Positions 4,614 to 9,102 of a DNA stretch of 9,102 nucleotides are shown here, piece by piece (position 1 is the stretch's first letter; every line of letters starts with the position of its first letter). Under the pieces are notes generated by a model. The model was not told the DNA's origin, searched no databases, and saw only the letters and a list, made by a program, of their open reading frames with translations. This DNA comes from Deltaproteobacteria bacterium (GTDB taxonomy: Bacteria; Desulfobacterota; Desulfobacteria; Desulfobacterales; C00003060), in NCBI GenBank assembly GCA_019309245.1, contig JAFDGP010000081.1, positions 1-9,102 of the forward strand, in the 5' to 3' direction. Position numbers and translations under genes: made by a program.

Positions 4614-6713
4614 ATGCAAATCGGAATCGTGGGGACGGGCTACATCGCGAACTATCATGTGGAAATTCTAAAGAAGATTCATGGCGTCCGTGTGGCGGCA
4701 TGCTGCGATGCGGACGTCGGCCGCGCCCGGGAATTCGCTAGGCGCTGGAACATTTCCAAAGCCTGTGCTTCCCCGGAAGAACTGGCGGAAACGGAAGGGT
4801 TGCAACTGGTTCACGTTCTGGTGCCTCCGAGCCACCATTATGCCGTGGCCAAAGCCCTGCTGCAGCGAGGGATCGGGGTTTTCCTCGAAAAGCCCATGGC
4901 GGAAACGGCGGAGGAATGCCGGGAGCTGGTGGAACTGGCAAAAGAGACCGGGGCCATCGTCGCGGTGAATCAAAATTCCATCTTCCACCCCGCGTTTATT
5001 CGGCTCAAGCGGGATATTGCAAGCGGGTTCATCGGGAAAGTCCATCAAGTGGTCAGTTTTCAGAGCGGCCCCCTGGGGCAACTGGACGCCGGCATGTTTT
5101 CCCACTGGATGTTCCGAAAGCCGGGAAATGTGCTTCTCGAACAGGGACCCCACCCTGTGGCGCAGGTTCGAGAACTGATCGGAAACGCCCTGGAGGTGGT
5201 GCCCCTGGTGTCGGGCCAAAGAACGTTGGGGGCTGGCCAGATTTTCTTTGATCGCTGGCAGGCGAGCGTTCAATGTCGGCGAGGTCATGCCCTGATGCAT
5301 TTGTCTTTCGGCCGTCGCTATTTTCTGGAAAGCCGACTGGAAGTGAGCGGTGAGGATGGATGTATTCGAGTTGATTTTTTGAAGAATCTTTACCTTGTGC
5401 AAAAAAAATCGGTTTTTCCCGATTACCTGGATCCTGCGGCCAACGCTTTTCGGTACGCCCCCGTGGCCATGCAGGGGCTGGTCAACTTTGCCGATTACGC
5501 TTTTTCCAAGCTGGGCGTGCGGGGAAAGCGGGATCCCTTCTACCTGAGCATGCAAAAGAGCATCGAGTCCTTCTACCGGTCGCTGCAATCCGGCGATTCC
5601 CCGCACGTCACAGGTATGGACGGCTTGGAGATCGTTGAGTGGTGCGAAAAGTGGATCGATCGGGCCGGAGTGAACGAAAAGGTTCCCCAGGCGGCTGTTT
5701 CCAGGGTGGTCGCATCCCGGTCTCGTCCAGAGATCCTAATTACGGGCGCGACAGGTTTTATAGGCCGGAACCTCTTGGCGTACTTTGTCCGCAGGGGTGT
5801 TCCAGTTCGGGCGATGGTGCGAAGTGAGCAGGGACTTCCCGAGGTATTTTCGAATCCAATGGTGGAGGTTTTCAAAGGCACTTTGGAAGACCCACGGGCC
5901 CTCCGGCGCGCGGTATCGGGAATTCGTGTTCTCTACCACCTAGCCCACAGCATCGGCCGTACCTGGGAGGAATTCCGGCGCGTGAATGTGGACGGAACTC
6001 TTGGGCTTGCCGAAGCGGCAAAGACGGAAGGAGTCCGCTATTTCGTGTTTACAAGCACTATTGCCGTCTACTGCTACGCCGATGTGCCGGGAGGACGCGT
6101 GGACGAATCGACACCCATTGATTCGAAGCCCGAGAAACGCAATCTCTACGCACGGTCGAAAATCCACCTGGAACACCTACTTCTGGAACAGCATCGGAGC
6201 CATGGGCTTCCGTTGGTGCTTTTCCGGCCCGGCATTGTGGTGGGCCAAGGCGGCTCGCCTTACCATTCGGGAGTGGGGCAGTGGAGTCGAGACAATGTGT
6301 GTGCCTATTGGGGAGACGGGCGCAACGCCCTGCCGTTCGTTCTCGTGGAGGATGTGTGCGATGCTCTGGCGCGCGTAGTGGAGATCGAAGGGTTGGAAGG
6401 GGAGGTCTTCAACCTGGTGGGGGACGTGAGGCTGTCTGCGCGCGAATATGTCCGGCACCTCCGAAGGATTTCCAACCGGAACATTACGGCGTTTCCTTAC
6501 CCCATGAACCTATGCTTCGCGTCTGAATGCTTCAAAACGGCGATCAAGGCACTCACAGGGGCCCACAAGGACTCGCTGCTGAGCTACCGTGATCTGGCCA
6601 ACCGTTCGATTCTGGCCGCTTTTGACAATCGGAAGGCCAAGGAGAAACTGGGTTGGCAGCCCTGTGCAGAGCCGGATCTTTTTGCCAACAAGGCGCTAGG
6701 ATGGGCGTTTTAG
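4614..6713 (+). CDS. fused Gfo/Idh/MocA oxidoreductase and SDR epimerase/dehydratase
   Basis: A two-domain protein of 699 residues, probably modifying a nucleotide sugar in the cytoplasm with NAD(P). Domain 1 (about 1-350) is a Gfo/Idh/MocA oxidoreductase: Rossmann turn IGIVGTGYIA (3-12), the signature EKPMA (92-96) with the catalytic-site Lys93, and EQGPH (176-180) supplying the usual His. A ~20-residue linker follows. Domain 2 (about 373-699) is an extended short-chain dehydrogenase: LITGATGFIGRNL (375-387), NVDGT (458-462), FTSTIAVY (479-486) with the catalytic Ser/Thr, Y512-x3-K516 and RPGIVVGQG (538-546). Both active sites look complete. Starts at GTG 4593 (GTGA overlap with the previous stop), ATG 4605, 4608 and 4614 are all in frame. 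I chose 4614 because AGGA (4602-4605) is correctly spaced and the Rossmann fold then starts at once; an error of up to seven codons is possible. Its stop overlaps that of the convergent gene. Confidence 0.9.
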   Translation: MQIGIVGTGYIANYHVEILKKIHGVRVAACCDADVGRAREFARRWNISKACASPEELAETEGLQLVHVLVPPSHHYAVAKALLQRGIGVFLEKPMAETAEECRELVELAKETGAIVAVNQNSIFHPAFIRLKRDIASGFIGKVHQVVSFQSGPLGQLDAGMFSHWMFRKPGNVLLEQGPHPVAQVRELIGNALEVVPLVSGQRTLGAGQIFFDRWQASVQCRRGHALMHLSFGRRYFLESRLEVSGEDGCIRVDFLKNLYLVQKKSVFPDYLDPAANAFRYAPVAMQGLVNFADYAFSKLGVRGKRDPFYLSMQKSIESFYRSLQSGDSPHVTGMDGLEIVEWCEKWIDRAGVNEKVPQAAVSRVVASRSRPEILITGATGFIGRNLLAYFVRRGVPVRAMVRSEQGLPEVFSNPMVEVFKGTLEDPRALRRAVSGIRVLYHLAHSIGRTWEEFRRVNVDGTLGLAEAAKTEGVRYFVFTSTIAVYCYADVPGGRVDESTPIDSKPEKRNLYARSKIHLEHLLLEQHRSHGLPLVLFRPGIVVGQGGSPYHSGVGQWSRDNVCAYWGDGRNALPFVLVEDVCDALARVVEIEGLEGEVFNLVGDVRLSAREYVRHLRRISNRNITAFPYPMNLCFASECFKTAIKALTGAHKDSLLSYRDLANRSILAAFDNRKAKEKLGWQPCAEPDLFANKALGWAF

Positions 6714-7831
6714 GATTCAAGGAGGCCGAGATAGAGTTTTCGGAATTCAGCGACCATTGTGTCCACAGAGAAGCGTTTCATAGCCTCCTCGCGTGCGGAG
6801 GCTCCAAGCTTTCGGGCAAACGCAGGGTTTTCGAGCAGAGAGACCATGTGGTCCGCAAAAGCCTGGGCGTCTTCTGACGGCGCCAGAAGTCCCGTCACGC
6901 CGTGACGAACCAATTCGGGGTTTCCCCCTACATCGGAGGCGATTACCGGAACACCGCACATCATGGCTTCGAGAATAGAAAGGGAGGCGGCCTCGGATCG
7001 AGACGTAACGACAAGAGCGCAAAGCTTGGCGACAATCGGAAGGGGTTTCTTGACCAGACCGGTAAAGAGCACCCGATCCTGGATGTCTGAGCGGCGGCAG
7101 CGATCTTGGAATTCGGGTATTCGGTCGCCTCTTCCCATTACGATGAGCCGGGCCCGTGGAACGTGGCGGGTTGCCAAAGTGAAGGCGTCCAGAAGGAGTT
7201 CCGGATTCTTGATCCAATCGAGCCGGGCTAGGAACCCAAGAGGCTTTGCGCCCTCCCCAATCCACTCCAGGATTGGCTGATGGGAAGCGGTCGGTACCAA
7301 ATCCTGGTCCGTTACCGGCTCAATGCCATTGTATATCACGTGAATCTTTCGGGAGGGAAATCCGTCTTTCTCTGCAAGTGCCTTTTTTGAGTGTTCACAG
7401 ACAGATGTGATCTTGTTTGTCACCAGATTTAGCAGGAGATTGGCGATTCTTCTGGGCTTCTTAACGATATCTGGGAAGTCGCGGCCGTGTTCAGTAAAGA
7501 CAAGCCGAGGCCGGCGGTGAAGATACCTAGAGAGAGCTGCATAGAAAAATGGTGTGTAGTGATGTGCTTGCAAGATATCGATTTTTCGAGCTGAGGCAAG
7601 CGCGGCGATCATCCGAGAGATTCTCAAGTCCAGACCCGGTCGTCTGCCCAGCGCTGTGATTTCGAAGCCTTCCCGTCGCAAATCTTCCCCAAGAAGGCCC
7701 ACGGTATCCAGGCAGCAAAAACTAACCTGGAATTCGTCTGAAAGCTTTCGTGCCAGAGTTGCAACGATTTTTTCACCCACGTACTGCATGTCCAAAACAA
7801 CTTGTAGGATCTTTGGTTTCATGTGCATCAC
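6710..7831 (-). CDS. GT4-family glycosyltransferase
   Basis: A complete 373-residue GT-B glycosyltransferase on the opposite strand. The N-terminal domain begins KPKILQVVLDMQYVG (5-19) and shows LQAHHYTPFFYAAL (87-100) and TEHGRDFP (113-120). The linker VIYNGIEPV (165-173) precedes the C-terminal donor domain: LGFLARLDWIKNPELLLDAF (198-217), VMGRGDR (231-237) and the E-x7-E motif E280...E288 in SEAASLSILEAMMCGVPVI. VGGNPELV (301-308) follows as in classical GT4 enzymes. Its closest visible style is the 'lipopolysaccharide or exopolysaccharide glycosyltransferase' group. GTG 7831, ATG 7828 and ATG 7822 are all possible starts; none has a clear Shine-Dalgarno sequence. It is transcribed towards the fusion gene, and the two stop codons share bases 6710-6713, leaving no room for a terminator between them. 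A promoter lies at 7927-7955. It differs in sequence from the other GT4 gene here and is not a recent duplicate. Confidence 0.92.
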   Translation of the reverse strand: MMHMKPKILQVVLDMQYVGEKIVATLARKLSDEFQVSFCCLDTVGLLGEDLRREGFEITALGRRPGLDLRISRMIAALASARKIDILQAHHYTPFFYAALSRYLHRRPRLVFTEHGRDFPDIVKKPRRIANLLLNLVTNKITSVCEHSKKALAEKDGFPSRKIHVIYNGIEPVTDQDLVPTASHQPILEWIGEGAKPLGFLARLDWIKNPELLLDAFTLATRHVPRARLIVMGRGDRIPEFQDRCRRSDIQDRVLFTGLVKKPLPIVAKLCALVVTSRSEAASLSILEAMMCGVPVIASDVGGNPELVRHGVTGLLAPSEDAQAFADHMVSLLENPAFARKLGASAREEAMKRFSVDTMVAEFRKLYLGLLES

Positions 7832-7926
7832 TCATCATTCGCAAGGGCATTTCAGCCCAGGGGGCGCTTTTCTTCCGGTAAGGCCGGTGGCGGGGTTTCG
7901 AAAATCCTGTTACTTTGACGAGGATT

Positions 7927-7955
7927 TATATAGCAGCCCTAGGTTGGATCGTCAA
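7927..7955 (-). promoter_or_regulatory. sigma-70-type promoter for the leftward glycosyltransferase
   Basis: On the minus strand TTGACG (7955-7950) is followed by a 17-base spacer and TATATA (7932-7927), with TG one base before the -10 as an extended element. Transcription would start near 7920, giving a leader of about 90 bases before GTG 7831. GTTG (7943-7946) and CAAC (7953-7956) form an inverted repeat across the -35 and could be an operator half-pair. TATAAA two bases further on is an alternative -10 but gives a 19-base spacer. Confidence 0.55.
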
Positions 7956-7959
7956 CGTC

Positions 7960-7970
7960 CACGGTCCGTG
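7960..7970. promoter_or_regulatory. short dyad in the divergent intergenic region
   Basis: CACGG and CCGTG form perfect five-base arms around a central T, immediately upstream of the -35 of the leftward promoter. That is where an activator or a shared regulator of the two divergent genes might bind. Alongside lies an imperfect direct repeat, GATGGCCGG (7970-7978) and GATGCCGG (7985-7992). The dyad is short enough to be chance. Confidence 0.22.
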
Positions 7971-8016
7971 ATGGCCGGGATGCGGATGCCGGTGGGATCT
8001 CTGTCTCTGGCTAATA

Positions 8017-8022
8017 TATAAT
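8017..8022 (+). promoter_or_regulatory. possible -10 box overlapping the ATP-grasp start
   Basis: A perfect TATAAT overlaps the first candidate start codon (ATG 8021). Used as a -10, it would place the first transcribed base close to the second in-frame ATG (8030), giving a leaderless or nearly leaderless mRNA. This would explain why neither ATG has a Shine-Dalgarno sequence. No -35 match is visible at the right distance, so the call is weak. Confidence 0.25.
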
Positions 8023-9102
8023 GAAACCTATGCCTACTAATTCTCTGCGTCCGCTCATCATAGGCGGTTGGAGTCCCCCTGTCCTGGCTTGTATCCGCAG
8101 TTGGGGGCGGAAGGGGTGGGTCGTAGGGGGAATTATTATTCAAGCCTCTGATGAGTCTCACCCTGGATCCCGATACCTGTCAGGATGGTGCTCGATGCGT
8201 AAGGAGTTTGTTGGAACAGCAGAGGGAGTGGCAATAGTTGAGCAGTTTGCCAAGAAGTTTAGAGCAGACGGGATTGCTTGTGTGGCGGAATCCATCGCCC
8301 TGTGGCTCCGGCATGCAAAAGAGCAAGGGGCACGTTTCCCCACTCTTTGGCTCCCTAAGCGCGATAAGGTTTTGAAATGCCTTGACAAACTCAACCAGAT
8401 CAGGGCTGCTGAGGTAGCTGATCTCGACACGCTACCAACTATTGTTATTCCCCCTCCAGGGGAACCTTTGCCGGAGGTACCCAAAGGTTTTTTCCCACTA
8501 TGCGTCAGACCGACCGCTGGAGGTGTGGAACCTCCCTTTAAAGTAAAGCTAGTGGTAGATTTGGGAGGGATTCGCAAACTCATAAGTCGTTTAAATATAT
8601 TCAAAATGCCTCTCGTAGCCCAACCTTTTCGAAATCTTCCAAACCTTGTGGTCCACGGGGCTCGCCGACCATCGGGGGAAGTCCTGGGACTAAAGGCATT
8701 TCTTGTAGGACGAAAGTTTGAGGGGGTGACCCTCACATTGGATCAGTTCCCACTGCCTGAACCGCTCCGGGAGGGCTGTGTTCGGTTCCTCCACGAAATG
8801 GACCTTACCGGGCCGTTTCATTTCGAATTTCTGTGGGATTCCAAGCGGGGGAAAGCTTATTTTCTAGAGATAAACAATCGGTTTGGGGGCACAACGGCCA
8901 AGGTGTTCGCCTGCGGCTACGAGGAACCAGCCCTGGCCCTCAAGGCCTATGGAGTGCATGTCGATCCGGGGAGGGGCCTTGAGAGGAGAACCGTCTCCAG
9001 CAAACAGGCGCTTCTCAAGTATATGTACTATGCTTTGACAGACAGGCTCACGCCGCTCGATTACCCAGACGAACCCAAAGCCAAACGGGTTGCCAAGGCC
9101 CT
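8021..9102 (+). CDS. ATP-grasp domain protein (3' end outside window)
   Basis: An open frame of 360 codons runs off the right edge without a stop. The N-terminal strand LRPLIIGGWSPPVLACIRSWGRKG (9-32 region) resembles the pre-ATP-grasp Rossmann-like domain of carbamoyl-phosphate-synthase-like ligases. Further on are VRPTAGG (162-168, place of the usual ATP-binding strand), AQPFRNLPN (200-208), GLKAFLVGRKFEG (223-235), then the metal-binding region FHFEFLW (266-272) and FLEINNRFGGTT (281-292). E268, E283 and N285 match the ATP/Mg ligands of the superfamily. Such enzymes join a carboxylate to an amine or similar nucleophile through an acyl-phosphate. In glycan loci they may attach amino acids or amides to sugars, but the substrate here is unknown. 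The frame has a stop at 8012-8014, so the start is ATG 8021 or 8030; neither has a Shine-Dalgarno sequence. It is transcribed divergently from the leftward glycosyltransferase. Confidence 0.82.
   Translation, partial: MKPMPTNSLRPLIIGGWSPPVLACIRSWGRKGWVVGGIIIQASDESHPGSRYLSGWCSMRKEFVGTAEGVAIVEQFAKKFRADGIACVAESIALWLRHAKEQGARFPTLWLPKRDKVLKCLDKLNQIRAAEVADLDTLPTIVIPPPGEPLPEVPKGFFPLCVRPTAGGVEPPFKVKLVVDLGGIRKLISRLNIFKMPLVAQPFRNLPNLVVHGARRPSGEVLGLKAFLVGRKFEGVTLTLDQFPLPEPLREGCVRFLHEMDLTGPFHFEFLWDSKRGKAYFLEINNRFGGTTAKVFACGYEEPALALKAYGVHVDPGRGLERRTVSSKQALLKYMYYALTDRLTPLDYPDEPKAKRVAKA

Noticed and set aside
3430..4701. 423-codon open frame on the minus strand
   Set aside because: It lies fully antisense to the GT4 glycosyltransferase and the start of the fusion gene, both of which have clear motifs. 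Its translation is low-complexity in style and resembles no family, as expected for an antisense shadow in GC-rich DNA.
4668..5606. 312-codon open frame on the minus strand
   Set aside because: It is antisense to the oxidoreductase domain, which carries intact motifs. The His/Gln/Arg-rich translation is typical of a shadow frame.
6747..7265. 172-codon open frame on the minus strand
   Set aside because: It is an out-of-frame shadow of the GT4 gene on the same strand. Its translation is rich in Arg, Ser, Gly and Pro, with no domain.
8158..8736. 192-codon open frame on the minus strand
   Set aside because: It is antisense to the ATP-grasp gene, whose frame continues to the window edge with recognisable ATP-binding motifs. 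The shadow has no domain signal.
1..9102. CRISPR arrays, tRNA or rRNA genes, phage genes
   Set aside because: I saw no regularly spaced repeats, no cloverleaf-like or rRNA sequence, and no phage-type proteins on either strand.

Overview
The window reads as part of a surface or exported polysaccharide biosynthesis locus of a Gram-negative bacterium. Family resemblances and gene style faintly suggest a deltaproteobacterial (Desulfobacterota-like) host, but this is a weak inference and no marker gene is present. There are seven substantial genes. Six have recognisable carbohydrate-related or ligase-type folds, and one is unrecognised.

Left block (1-3084, visibly AT-rich): a short leader, then a polysaccharide deacetylase-like protein (197-1198). 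It abuts a GT-B-like glycosyltransferase (1199-2131), which is followed by an unrecognised 285-residue protein (2227-3084). All three read rightward and look like one transcription unit. The 95-base gap before the third gene may hold the 3' tail of a lost gene.

Junction (3085-3411): a scar of an IS110-family insertion sequence. Only its left end survives: about 170 bases dense in inverted repeats, then the first ~30 codons of the DEDD-type transposase. The leader has three successive stem-loop domains, the layout expected of an IS110 bridge RNA, and the last domain includes part of the transposase ribosome binding site. Base composition changes at this scar.

Middle block (3412-6713, GC-rich, rightward): a GT4 glycosyltransferase overlaps or nearly abuts a 699-residue fusion of a Gfo/Idh/MocA oxidoreductase and an extended SDR sugar epimerase/dehydratase. 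The two are probably translationally coupled.

Right block: a second GT4 glycosyltransferase (7831-6710) runs leftward, and its stop codon overlaps that of the fusion gene. A divergent intergenic region (7832-8020) carries a good sigma-70-type promoter for it. On the other side an ATP-grasp enzyme gene starts at 8021 and runs off the window end.

Together the genes suggest nucleotide-sugar modification (fusion protein), sequential sugar transfer (three glycosyltransferases), glycan trimming (deacetylase) and possibly amide-type decoration (ATP-grasp). No polymerase, flippase or export gene lies in the window, so it is an internal slice of a larger cluster that appears to have been assembled or rearranged through an insertion sequence.
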